Assembly: GCA_002354735.1 (NCBI GenBank)
Contig: DEMD01000016.1
Location: forward strand, 1-64,000
Source of the DNA: Gammaproteobacteria bacterium UBA2679
GTDB taxonomy: Bacteria > Pseudomonadota > Gammaproteobacteria > Pseudomonadales > Oleiphilaceae
DNA length: 64,000 nt
Reading direction: 5' to 3'
This document shows, piece after piece, positions 51,530 to 61,145 of this stretch; positions within the stretch are counted from its first letter, which is position 1, and every line of letters starts with the position of its first letter. The notes under the pieces were generated by a model. It was given only the letters and a program-made list of their open reading frames with translations. It did no database searches and was not told the DNA's origin. The translations under genes and the position numbers were made by a program.

Positions 51530-54500
51530 ATGAGATTCATGGCGGCGTCAGTTAATTTATCATTTTCTTCGGCTCGGGCTCTTCGGTCACTGCTACTCAT
51601 TCTCTCAGTGCTGTGCTTGCCGCACGCTATCGCAGCGCCGGCACCGCCACCAAATTTCGCTGTCGAACAGGTGCTTTCCGAGATATCCCAGCCTATTTCG
51701 ATGCGCTTCCTGCCCGATGGCAGGCTGCTGCTGCTGCAAAAGAAAGGCGGTGTACTCATCGCAGCGGTGGACAGCGTGCCAGGCTCCTACGAGCAGTATT
51801 TCGACCTCTCCAGTCCGCAGCATCCAGATGGACTGAATGCGGAACAGGAGCGTGGGTTGCTCGATATTGCCATTGATCCTGATTTCCCCAACGAACCCTA
51901 CATCTACCTTCTGTATACCCCGGCCCAGGGCCCCAACGGCCCCAGGATGCGAGTCTCCAGATTCACCCATGTTGAAAATGCCGGAGATTTATCCAGCCGA
52001 GGCAGCATCGGTTCAGAACTCATTCTTTGGGAAGATTCTCAGGGGTACGACTCGTGCTGTCACTTTGGTGGCGGCCTCGACTTTGGTCCCGATGGCAATC
52101 TCTGGCTGTCGATAGGCGATCACTTTCAGGGGTCTTACGCGAATGACCTAAAGCGCGCAGGGGGCAAAATCCATCGATTTGCCAAGGACGGCTCGATACC
52201 CGCCGACAACCCCTACGTCGACGGTGCCGGCCCCAATATAGACTCCATATTCGCCTACGGCCTGAGGAATCCTTTCCGCTCTCGCTGGGATCTGCCGGGC
52301 AACCGGTATTACATTGCTGAGGTAGGGGGCAACACCCAAACCACAGCGTGGGAAGATTTGCATGTCATCGACTACGATCCAGATACGGGCCGATTCAAGG
52401 ACGACGATTTTGGCTATATTGAAGACAACGGACGCTTCGACGGCATCAATTTCGGTTGGCCAACGGTGGAGGGTTTGCCCCCCTATACCGACTGGCCAGC
52501 GGCAGAAATCAGTGGGCGCGGCGCGCCACTTTTCGCTTACCGGCACAATAACAAAACTTCGGCTATAAACGGCGGGCTCGTTTATAGAGGCACTCAGTTC
52601 CCCGCCGAGTTTGATGGCGCCTACTTTTATGGCGACTCGACTCGCGATTTCATCAGATACATACGCCTGGATAGTGCTGGCAAGGTGATTCCGAATCCGT
52701 CACCAGGCCCCATCACTGTACAGAATCCGGATCCGGTCAGTTATCCCTTCGATTTGTCGAGTCTCGGTCGCATTGTTTCGCTGGAAGAGGGGCCGGATGG
52801 GGCGCTCTACTACATCAGTTTTACTGACTACCGGTTGGCGCCTTCAGATAATCCTTCTGTATTGGGGTCACTGCGGCGCTATGTGTATGAAGTGGATAAT
52901 CCGCGTCCGACGATCGTCGAGTTTACCGCCACGCCGGCCTCCGGCGCATCACCGCTGGAAGTGACGCTCAACCTTGTCGCAAATGACAGCAATGGAGATA
53001 CGCTAACCTACCGTATTGACTTCGGGGACGGCAGCTCGACCCAAAGCGCACCACTGCCTGCCAACACGCCCGTTTCTGAAACTCACGTCTTTCAGCAGGA
53101 TGGCGTCTACACCGTCCGGGTCTATGTGTCAGACGGCTCAAGAGAGTCAACTTCGAGTTCGGTCGTTCGTGCTGGCACCCCGCCGTCAATCTCTTCGCTG
53201 ACCGTTGAAAACAGTAGAGCAGGCGCCACCGACGGCTTCTTCAGATACGGCGACTCGATGACTTTCAGTGCGACGGCCGAGGACGCAGAAGATGGTCAGC
53301 TGGGCGGCGCCAGTTTCTCGTGGAACATCTCCTTCGTCCGCCCGGGGAACATCCACCCTGCTCTGGGACCAGAATCCGATACGACTTCAGTAGAGTTCGC
53401 CATACCCTCCCAGGGGCAGGGCTTCAGTGGGCCGGTGTTTTACCGGGCGGAGCTGGTTGTAACCGACTCGAGTGGGCTCTCGACGAATTCGACCATCAAT
53501 ATCTATCCCGAAAAGGCGAACATCAATTTCGAAACGGACCCGTCAGGGATCGTCGTTCAGGTAAACGGGAATACCTCCGTCACAGCGCCCTTCACGCTCG
53601 ATACGCTCGTCAATTGGGATCACACGATCACTGTTCCGGCGTCGAGATGCATCGATGGGGAGCTTTACGAGTTCCAGAGCTGGTCGAATGGCGTAATGAC
53701 ACCGCAACAGGTCCTGATCATGCCTGAGTCAGATATCAACCTGACTGCATCCTACGCCAGCACACAGGCCTGTGAGTCGATTCCGGAAAACGGGCTTGTC
53801 CTGCATCTGAATTCGGCAGGACTCTCTGCGCAGAATGGCCTCGTGGACTCATGGGGCGATCAGTCTGCAGCGCTCAACACGCTGATGCCGGTCGGCGGAC
53901 CTACCAGGCTGGATGACGAGCTGGCGGGCTATCCCGTGGTACGTTTTGATGGTGTCGATGATGCCATGATGAATGCCGCCCCCGCCGGCCTGCCCGTCGG
54001 GAACGAGAACCGCACGGTTGTCATGTTCGCGAGGTACAACGAGGCAAGCCCTTCTACAGGCTGGGTCGGCCTCGCGTATGGCAAGCCCGTCAACAACAAG
54101 ACTTTTGGGCTGACCATGTCGTCAGCCGGGAGTGTGGGTGTGCAAGGCTGGGGAAGCGCTCACGATACCCTGTCAAATCCTGCCCAGGACGTCGTGGGGC
54201 GCTGGGTTAGTCATGTTGCTGTTCTGAACAACAGCACGCTGAAGCAATACATCAATGGTGTCGCTTCAGGCATCTCAAACCGGATCTTCAATACGGAACT
54301 TGGCGTCATTCGTCTTGGTGAAGAAATAAACGGCCGCCAGAACATCGAGATGGATGTCGCCGAAATCCTGGTTTACAACAGGGCTATCACTGCAAATGAA
54401 CGTCATATCATTGCTGAACACTTTGAGAACAAGTATGGCGTTTCTCAGGTTATCAATCGAGCACCAGTGGCGACTATCAATAGCCCTATCGCTGGCAGTA

Positions 54501-57500
54501 CGATCGACTTCGAGACCCTGCCTGTGGCACTTGTCGGGCAAGCCAGTGACTTTGAAGATGGCGATCTGTCCGATGCCTTGGTGTGGTCTTCATCGCTTGA
54601 TGGGCAGCTCGGCTCCGGAAGTGAGCTGACAGTCTCCCTGAGCTCCGGTGTCCATATCCTGACTGCGACTGTGCAAGACAGCGAGGGGCTACCCACGACA
54701 TCGTCAGTATCCGTTACTGTCACCGAAGATGATGACCTGCCTCCATCGCTTGGCATCTCGAGCCCCCAAAATGATCAGTTTTTCCAGGAGGGCACTGCCA
54801 TCCTGTTCGAGGCGCAGGCCTCGGATGTTGAAGATGGCTCGCTGGATGAGCTGATTGAGTGGTCATCCGATATTGATGGTGTGCTTGGGACGGGTCCCTC
54901 CCTTACCGTGGCCACGCTCGCCGTTGGTGTACATCGGATACAGGTGTCCGTGGCTGATTCTTCGGGTCAACAGGCTGTTTCGACAATCCGGGTTTTCGTC
55001 AATCGCCAATACGAACCCATCGGAGAGCTGGAAAAAGACGGCTTGATCTTGCAGCTCGAATCCGATGCCAATATTTCTTTACTGTCTGGATCAACGGTGG
55101 CTGGTTGGCTGGATCAGTCTGGCCTTGGCAATGATCTGGAAGCGCTTGGCAATCCTGTACTGCTCCTCGATGCAACACCGAACGGTCAATCTGCGGTTCA
55201 GCTCGATGGCGTGGATGATCGCCTGGAGCGGATCAACGTGACCGATCCGCTGGGTGGTCTGCCTATGGCTAATGCCGATCGGACCATGTATATCGTCGCC
55301 CGCTTCAACGCACCGTCTCGATATGCCGGCGTCTCCTATGGTTCCGCGAGTAGTCGCCAGGCCTTTGGGTTGATCAACAACCCGAACGGCACGCTGGTTC
55401 TCCAGGGTTATGCATACGACAACACAACGGATGTTGATACCGTGGCGAAGGGCTGGGCTGTATTCGGGGTGGTTTACTCAGGTGGCATTGCCACAGTGTA
55501 TGACAACGGCCTACCCGTGCTGCAAGTCCCTCGGGCATACAACACCACCCCGACCCGGTTACTGATTGGCCAGGAGATCGGGGGTAACGGCTACGCCGAT
55601 ATGGACATTGCTGCCGCACTGATTTACGACCGAGCGCTGAGCGGAGCGGAGCGCATCAGCGTCGACGAATTCCTGTACGCCAAATATATCAGCAGCGATC
55701 CTGATAACCAGGCGCCTTCACTGAATATAGCGTCGCCTGCGGCCGGGCAGACCTATCCGGAGTCCTCACCTATTGGCCTCCAGGCCACAGCCTTGGATGA
55801 AGAAGACGGAGACATTGGCGCCAGCATCGTATGGGAGTCCAGCATCGACGGCATTCTTGGGACAGGTGGCAGTCTCAGTGTCGTGCTGGCCGAAGGTGCT
55901 CACGACATCACGGCGACTGTGACCGATTCGAATGGTGCGGTGGGTTCGCAGACGGTATCCATCACCGTGAATCGGGGCGGAAACGCCAACGCCGCACCCA
56001 TGATTTCAATCTTGACGCCTCTCGATTCGGCGACGGTCATAGAAGGTACGTCGGTAAATTTTGAAGGCGTCTCTACCGACGAAGAAGATGGCGATATCAG
56101 TGGGGATATCCAGTGGAGCTCCAGTTTGACAGGGGTGCTGGGCACAGGCGCTACCTTGACGGTGGCCGATCTTCCGCCCGGTGTTCAGATCATAACAGCC
56201 AGCATAGAAGACTCAGACGCGGCAAAGGCCTCGACCAGCATTTCGCTGGCGGTTCTGGGGGCCGACAGCGAGGGCCCAACGATCCGGATCTTGAGTCCGG
56301 CAAGCGGACAGAATTTCAAGGACGATGCCCTTATCACGTTCAGTGGCGAGGCTGCAGATAGCCAGGATGGCTCGCTGGATGCTTCAATCCAGTGGACTTC
56401 GGACATCGCTGGACCTCTAGGTTCCGGCCAGTCGGTAGCCAGTTCACTGCCAAGCGGTGTTCATACTATTCAGGCTTCGGTGACGGATTCAGATGGTAAT
56501 CCTGCGTTCGTGAGCATTCAGCTCCTGGTCAGCCCCTCGTCGGATCCGGCGGGAGTTCTGGTGACTGATGGACTGGCGCTGCATTTGGAGTCGGATGCTG
56601 ATCTGGCTCTGGACCCGTCGGGCAGCAGGATTACAGCCTGGCGCGATCAGTCAGTTTTCGGAAACCACCTGACAGCCTTCGGTGAGCCAGTGTTGTTGTT
56701 TGGTGAGACGCCGAGTGGCCAGCCAGCCGTTAGCCTTGACGGTGTCAACGATAAGCTCGAGAGATCGACTGCTATTGAACCCTTGACGGGTTTGCCGACA
56801 GGTAATAGCGATCGATCGATGTACATCGTGGCGCGATTCAATACTGATTCAAGTTATGCCGGGGTCGCCTACGGGAAGGCAGCACTGAACCAGACTTTCG
56901 GATTGGTCAACGACCCAGCGGGCAATGTGGTTCTGCAGGCTTACGGCGCCAGTTTTGACAGGGCTACAACGCTGAATGCCGTCGATTCTGGTTGGAGCAT
57001 TTTCGAGGTTGTTCTGAAAAATGGAACAGCTTCAATATACCGAAACGGTGAGGCGGTGCTTGAGGTCCGTCGGACTTTCAACACAGTGCTTTCGAAGATC
57101 GTACTCGGTCAGGAGATCGGTGTGAACGACTTCGTCGGGCTCGATCTCGCGGCCGTTCTCATGTACGACCGGGCCTTGAACGAAGCCGAGCGCAGAGACG
57201 TCAATACTTTCCTGCTGTCCAAGTACCTGGGCGTGACGCCGGACAATCTGCCACCTGATGTCGCTATTACGTCCCCCGTGGCCGGCTCTACGCATGCAGT
57301 GGCCAACGCGATAGCGCTGAGCGCGACGGCGGTCGATCCAGAGGACGGTGATCTCGGCTGGGCTATCGTCTGGGAGTCGAGCATCGACGGTAATCTAGGC
57401 ATCGGCAAAGACCTGAGTACCGCGCTTTCCCAGGGGGGGCATACTATCACGGCGACTGCGACGGATGCCGAGGGTTTATCCCGTTCGATGAGCGTCGCTA

Positions 57501-58486
57501 TCGTTGTGAATGGCAGTGGATTGCCCAACGTGTCACCGGTGGTCAAGATTCTTTCTCCCGTCGATGAAACTACAGTGACCGCAGGCGACATGGTGACCTT
57601 CAGTGGAGAGTCCTTGGACGACGAAGACGGAGATCTGAGCGGCCAGCTCGTCTGGAGCTCTGACCAGAACGGTCCTCTCGGCACGGGAGCAATCCTTGCG
57701 CTTTCGAATCTCGTGCCCGGGATCCATACCATCACGGCTGTGTCTACCGACACGGCCTCGGCGAGTACCTCATCGCAGGTCTTGCTGACCGTCCTGCCTT
57801 CTTTAGCAGGGGCGCCGTTTGCGGCTGATCTGGTGTTCCGACTGGAGTCGGATAGCGGTGTCGTTCAAAACGGCGGAATCGTAGCTCGCTGGCTTGATTA
57901 TTCGGGGCAGGGTAACCACCTCTCTGCTGCCAGTCCGCCAACCACAGGTGCAAATGTGACACCAGGCGGCCTGCCCTCGGTTTCTTTCGATGGCGTCGAC
58001 GATAATCTGCAGCGCTTGGATGCGATCAACATGATCAATGGCTTGCCTGTGGGTAACTCGGATAGAACCATATTCATGTTGGTTCAGTATCGATCGCTCT
58101 CGGCATGGGCTGGTTTTGCCTACGGTTCACCGGTGGCTAACAAGGCGTTCGGGCTGGTCGCCAGATCGCCTGCAGGTGAGCTAGTGCTGCAGGCCTACGG
58201 TGCAAATGATGTTACCTCAAGTTTCTCTGGTCTGAGCTCGGGTTGGGCCATACAATCCGGATCCGTGGGAAATGGCACTGGACGCCTGTACCTGAATGGA
58301 GCGCTCCTGAAATCGTCGCCACGTAACTATGCCACCGTCAACAGCCGGATCTATCTCGGCGCTGAACTTGGTGGTCTCGGTTATGCCAACATGGATGTTG
58401 CAGCGGTACTGGTTTATGACCGGGTACTATCCGATAACGAGCGGTCAGAGGTTGAGCAGTATCTTACTAATAAATACCTTAACTGA
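51530..58486 (+). CDS. Giant secreted sugar-dehydrogenase/LamG protein
   Basis: A 2318-residue exported protein. After a signal peptide (to about residue 36) comes a six-bladed propeller of the PQQ glucose/sorbosone dehydrogenase type (40-450: SMRFLPDGRLLLLQKKGGVL, HFGGGLDFGPDGNLWLSIGD, AYGLRNPFRS). Then a PKD domain (460-553). Then four LamG-like domains (about 752-974, 1167-1391, 1677-1901, 2096-2317) are separated by two, three and two Ig-like repeats with the signature EDGD...W.SS.DG.LG.G...G.H.I.A. There is no CTERM anchor. ATG at 51539 is an alternative start. A polysaccharide-binding or adhesive role is inferred. Confidence 0.85.
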   Translation: MRFMAASVNLSFSSARALRSLLLILSVLCLPHAIAAPAPPPNFAVEQVLSEISQPISMRFLPDGRLLLLQKKGGVLIAAVDSVPGSYEQYFDLSSPQHPDGLNAEQERGLLDIAIDPDFPNEPYIYLLYTPAQGPNGPRMRVSRFTHVENAGDLSSRGSIGSELILWEDSQGYDSCCHFGGGLDFGPDGNLWLSIGDHFQGSYANDLKRAGGKIHRFAKDGSIPADNPYVDGAGPNIDSIFAYGLRNPFRSRWDLPGNRYYIAEVGGNTQTTAWEDLHVIDYDPDTGRFKDDDFGYIEDNGRFDGINFGWPTVEGLPPYTDWPAAEISGRGAPLFAYRHNNKTSAINGGLVYRGTQFPAEFDGAYFYGDSTRDFIRYIRLDSAGKVIPNPSPGPITVQNPDPVSYPFDLSSLGRIVSLEEGPDGALYYISFTDYRLAPSDNPSVLGSLRRYVYEVDNPRPTIVEFTATPASGASPLEVTLNLVANDSNGDTLTYRIDFGDGSSTQSAPLPANTPVSETHVFQQDGVYTVRVYVSDGSRESTSSSVVRAGTPPSISSLTVENSRAGATDGFFRYGDSMTFSATAEDAEDGQLGGASFSWNISFVRPGNIHPALGPESDTTSVEFAIPSQGQGFSGPVFYRAELVVTDSSGLSTNSTINIYPEKANINFETDPSGIVVQVNGNTSVTAPFTLDTLVNWDHTITVPASRCIDGELYEFQSWSNGVMTPQQVLIMPESDINLTASYASTQACESIPENGLVLHLNSAGLSAQNGLVDSWGDQSAALNTLMPVGGPTRLDDELAGYPVVRFDGVDDAMMNAAPAGLPVGNENRTVVMFARYNEASPSTGWVGLAYGKPVNNKTFGLTMSSAGSVGVQGWGSAHDTLSNPAQDVVGRWVSHVAVLNNSTLKQYINGVASGISNRIFNTELGVIRLGEEINGRQNIEMDVAEILVYNRAITANERHIIAEHFENKYGVSQVINRAPVATINSPIAGSTIDFETLPVALVGQASDFEDGDLSDALVWSSSLDGQLGSGSELTVSLSSGVHILTATVQDSEGLPTTSSVSVTVTEDDDLPPSLGISSPQNDQFFQEGTAILFEAQASDVEDGSLDELIEWSSDIDGVLGTGPSLTVATLAVGVHRIQVSVADSSGQQAVSTIRVFVNRQYEPIGELEKDGLILQLESDANISLLSGSTVAGWLDQSGLGNDLEALGNPVLLLDATPNGQSAVQLDGVDDRLERINVTDPLGGLPMANADRTMYIVARFNAPSRYAGVSYGSASSRQAFGLINNPNGTLVLQGYAYDNTTDVDTVAKGWAVFGVVYSGGIATVYDNGLPVLQVPRAYNTTPTRLLIGQEIGGNGYADMDIAAALIYDRALSGAERISVDEFLYAKYISSDPDNQAPSLNIASPAAGQTYPESSPIGLQATALDEEDGDIGASIVWESSIDGILGTGGSLSVVLAEGAHDITATVTDSNGAVGSQTVSITVNRGGNANAAPMISILTPLDSATVIEGTSVNFEGVSTDEEDGDISGDIQWSSSLTGVLGTGATLTVADLPPGVQIITASIEDSDAAKASTSISLAVLGADSEGPTIRILSPASGQNFKDDALITFSGEAADSQDGSLDASIQWTSDIAGPLGSGQSVASSLPSGVHTIQASVTDSDGNPAFVSIQLLVSPSSDPAGVLVTDGLALHLESDADLALDPSGSRITAWRDQSVFGNHLTAFGEPVLLFGETPSGQPAVSLDGVNDKLERSTAIEPLTGLPTGNSDRSMYIVARFNTDSSYAGVAYGKAALNQTFGLVNDPAGNVVLQAYGASFDRATTLNAVDSGWSIFEVVLKNGTASIYRNGEAVLEVRRTFNTVLSKIVLGQEIGVNDFVGLDLAAVLMYDRALNEAERRDVNTFLLSKYLGVTPDNLPPDVAITSPVAGSTHAVANAIALSATAVDPEDGDLGWAIVWESSIDGNLGIGKDLSTALSQGGHTITATATDAEGLSRSMSVAIVVNGSGLPNVSPVVKILSPVDETTVTAGDMVTFSGESLDDEDGDLSGQLVWSSDQNGPLGTGAILALSNLVPGIHTITAVSTDTASASTSSQVLLTVLPSLAGAPFAADLVFRLESDSGVVQNGGIVARWLDYSGQGNHLSAASPPTTGANVTPGGLPSVSFDGVDDNLQRLDAINMINGLPVGNSDRTIFMLVQYRSLSAWAGFAYGSPVANKAFGLVARSPAGELVLQAYGANDVTSSFSGLSSGWAIQSGSVGNGTGRLYLNGALLKSSPRNYATVNSRIYLGAELGGLGYANMDVAAVLVYDRVLSDNERSEVEQYLTNKYLN

Positions 58487-58531
58487 ATTTGACGAAAGGG
58501 ATGTCAGACAAAGCGGGCGTACAAGCTGTCC

Positions 58532-60082
58532 ATGACGCAAGCGGGGTATTCGTCCAAAAAAAGGTTGATCGTCAATTCAGCAAGCTCCGCCCTGACGACA
58601 GTGATCAGAATCTTCACGCTGTTCTGGGTGAACAAGTTCTTGCTGGAGACCATCGCTCCCGCTGAATACAGTTTGTATCCCCTGCTGCTGTCAATCATGT
58701 TGGCGGCAGAAGTCTTCGCCAAGATATTCACGGGGGGCATTGCACGATTCGTCGTTGAGATGGACACGCCGGAGAAAGCGCACGGTGTCAGCAGAGTCGT
58801 GTCCTCGATGCTGCCCTTCATAGCCGTGATCTCGGTGCTCCTGCTTCTGACTGGAGGGCTGGCGGTGAGCAACATCGAAAGCTTTCTGAACATCGAGCCA
58901 GCGTTGGTATCAGATGCTCAGCTGATGCTTTCCATGCAGATCGTCACGCTCTGCACGGTGATACTGTGCACGCCGTTTTCGTGCGGCTTATATGTCAGAC
59001 ACCGCTTTGTTGCCATCAACCTCATCGAGCTCGCAGGAGAGGCCGGCAGAATAACGATCATGGCGGGCCTGTTATTGGCAGTGTCTGCCGAAGTGAAATG
59101 GGTGGTTTTTGCGAACTCGATCGTGACACTGGCAGTCGCTCTGACGATGGTAAGAATGTCCGTAAAGGAGATGCCAGACCTGAAATTCAGACGGTCGCAC
59201 ATTGACCTGGCGTACTCCTCCAGAATTGTGCGCTTCGGATCCTGGACTGCCACATCGAGTATCACGGAGATCGTGCAACGAACACTGCCGATATTCATTC
59301 TGAATCATTACTCTACACCTGTAGCGGTGGCATCCCTCCACATCGCCCGGCTGGTAGATTTCAATATCCGAAAGATCAGTCGGGCTGCGACGATACCAAT
59401 AGAGCCGCTACTCACAAGGTTGCATACCCAGTCGGGTATGGAAGGCATGGAAGCCATCTACTACAGGGGTGGGAAGTATCAACTCTGGTTCGTTCTTGCG
59501 CCAATCGGTCCGCTGGTAGTGTTCAGCCTGGAGCTTATCAATTTGTATGCTGGTCCTACTTATACTGAGGCTGCGTACGCCATGGTGTGCCTGCTGGCCC
59601 AGTTTCCCTTCCTCTACGCCTCTGCGATGTTCTACAGAATCGCCGTGGCATCCGAACAGGTCAGCGTCTATTTTCAACTCGAACTCGTTGCAACATTGGT
59701 CATGGCAGTAGCCATTGTTGGCGTAGCAGTACTGTATGAAGCGTCGAGCATCACAGTGGCTTTCACGATTGCCGCCACCAATATACTGTTCCATGTGTTC
59801 TTGATCTGGCATCAGGGTATCAAGCTGGTCAGTGGAAGTTTCCGGCTGTTTCTTGTTCGTACGCTGCTACCGGGGATGACGCCTCTCATGGCAGCCATTG
59901 GTTTCAGCCTTGCCTATAAAACTTTAAGTCCCGTCATGACCTGGTTCGATCTGATGATTCCGACCTTCGCTGCCATCGGAGTTTATCTGATTGTCCTGCT
60001 CACGGTCTGTACGGACAGTTTCGACAGAACACAGTGCCTCGCTGCCGTTCAAAAAGCGAAGCGGGCTTTCACCAGGGGATAA
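58532..60082 (+). CDS. Wzx-like polysaccharide flippase
   Basis: A 516-residue MOP-superfamily membrane protein with about 12 to 14 hydrophobic helices. Typical parts are RLIVNSASSALTTVIRIFTL at the start, the region EVFAKIFTGGIARFVVEMDT and the later SWTATSSITEIVQRTLPIFI. It should flip the lipid-linked repeat unit to the periplasm, where the polymerase-like protein at 44301 would act. It follows the giant gene by 45 bases. The ribosome-binding site is weak. An ATG at 58501 opens only a short different frame. Confidence 0.85.
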   Translation: MTQAGYSSKKRLIVNSASSALTTVIRIFTLFWVNKFLLETIAPAEYSLYPLLLSIMLAAEVFAKIFTGGIARFVVEMDTPEKAHGVSRVVSSMLPFIAVISVLLLLTGGLAVSNIESFLNIEPALVSDAQLMLSMQIVTLCTVILCTPFSCGLYVRHRFVAINLIELAGEAGRITIMAGLLLAVSAEVKWVVFANSIVTLAVALTMVRMSVKEMPDLKFRRSHIDLAYSSRIVRFGSWTATSSITEIVQRTLPIFILNHYSTPVAVASLHIARLVDFNIRKISRAATIPIEPLLTRLHTQSGMEGMEAIYYRGGKYQLWFVLAPIGPLVVFSLELINLYAGPTYTEAAYAMVCLLAQFPFLYASAMFYRIAVASEQVSVYFQLELVATLVMAVAIVGVAVLYEASSITVAFTIAATNILFHVFLIWHQGIKLVSGSFRLFLVRTLLPGMTPLMAAIGFSLAYKTLSPVMTWFDLMIPTFAAIGVYLIVLLTVCTDSFDRTQCLAAVQKAKRAFTRG

Positions 60083-60090
60083 GCCCCGGT

Positions 60091-61110
60091 CTACTGACCG
60101 GGCTCAGTGGTATCAAGGTACCATTTCCTTTTAAGCCGCTGCGTGAACAGTGGGTGCAGCGTCAGGTACAACAGGCTTCTGGCACTAGTCCGCAGGTCGC
60201 TACTGAGTCTGACCGCTTCGAGGCAGAGTGCTTTTCCAGCTGCAGTATCATCCAATGCAAACGCAAGTTCAGCACGTCGGCTGATAAAGTAGGCTAGCCG
60301 ATGCCTGATCTTCTTCAGCTGACCAATCAGCTGGGGGTAGTCGGTGTCTGGCTTCAAAATGAGTGACAGGGCTACGGCCTGGGCATGTATGTAGCAGTCG
60401 TAGTGGCGCGCCAATTTTCTTCCGTCTCTACAGTCGCTCAGGCCGGCTTCAGATCGCTGTCGGTTCAGGTTGACCAGAGTCTCGTTCACCAGAAGCACCG
60501 AGGTGCGTGCGACCAGTCGGTAAAAGAGTGCGGTGTCTTCGGCAACCTGCAGGTGCTCGTCAAATTGTCCAGCCGCTTGAAAAATGCTTTTCCGCAGGAG
60601 CAGTGATTGCACCAGCGGGTGACGATCCGACTGCACGATGAAAGCGAGGGGTTGGTGGTACAGCCTCGCTTCACCATCAGGTAACGACGGATCAAGCTCG
60701 CTGATTCCATCGTGACGGCGGCCGCCATCGAGTCTGGTCCCAGTGAAGCAGACCTCCCCGCCATACTGATTGACGCAGTCGATCTGGCGCTCGATTTTCT
60801 CCGTTGACCAGGTGTCATCAGAATCGAGGAACGCGACCCAGCTTCCGCGGGCAAGCGATACGCCGTAGTTGCGTGCAGAGCTTACACCACCATTGGCCTT
60901 GCTCACGTATCGGACCAAGGGGTGTGAGGTAGCAAACAGCGTGTCGGTCCCATCGGTCGAGCCATCATCGACTACGATGATTTCCAGAGGCACGCGGGTT
61001 TGGTTCAGAACACTTTCGACAGCCGACAGCACACAGTGGCGACGGTTATAGGTCGGTATCACGACACTGATGTCTCCGGGAGTGAGTAAAGCAGACGTTG
61101 ACGTCGCCAA
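60091..61110 (-). CDS. Family-2 glycosyltransferase
   Basis: A 339-residue GT-A enzyme. DISVVIPTYNRRHCVLSAVE, EIIVVDDGSTDGTD and SWVAFLDSDDTWSTEKIERQ give the nucleotide-binding and DxDD motifs. The C-terminal half is helical and ends with a basic segment. The start is a TTG at 61110 with GGAG eight bases upstream. It lies downstream of the GT4 gene on the same strand and is convergent with the flippase, with only eight bases between their stops. Confidence 0.87.
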   Translation of the reverse strand: MATSTSALLTPGDISVVIPTYNRRHCVLSAVESVLNQTRVPLEIIVVDDGSTDGTDTLFATSHPLVRYVSKANGGVSSARNYGVSLARGSWVAFLDSDDTWSTEKIERQIDCVNQYGGEVCFTGTRLDGGRRHDGISELDPSLPDGEARLYHQPLAFIVQSDRHPLVQSLLLRKSIFQAAGQFDEHLQVAEDTALFYRLVARTSVLLVNETLVNLNRQRSEAGLSDCRDGRKLARHYDCYIHAQAVALSLILKPDTDYPQLIGQLKKIRHRLAYFISRRAELAFALDDTAAGKALCLEAVRLSSDLRTSARSLLYLTLHPLFTQRLKRKWYLDTTEPGQ

Positions 61111-61145
61111 AGGGATGTTCTCCAGGTGTGAATACGAGGACAGGC

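Noticed and set aside
57109..57753. 214-residue minus-strand open frame
   Set aside because: Shadow of the LamG and Ig-like repeats of the giant gene. Similar shadows occur at equivalent positions of the other repeats.
51530..58486. The giant protein as a third exosortase substrate
   Set aside because: It ends in EQYLTNKYLN, without a VPLPA or PEP motif, hydrophobic helix or basic tail.
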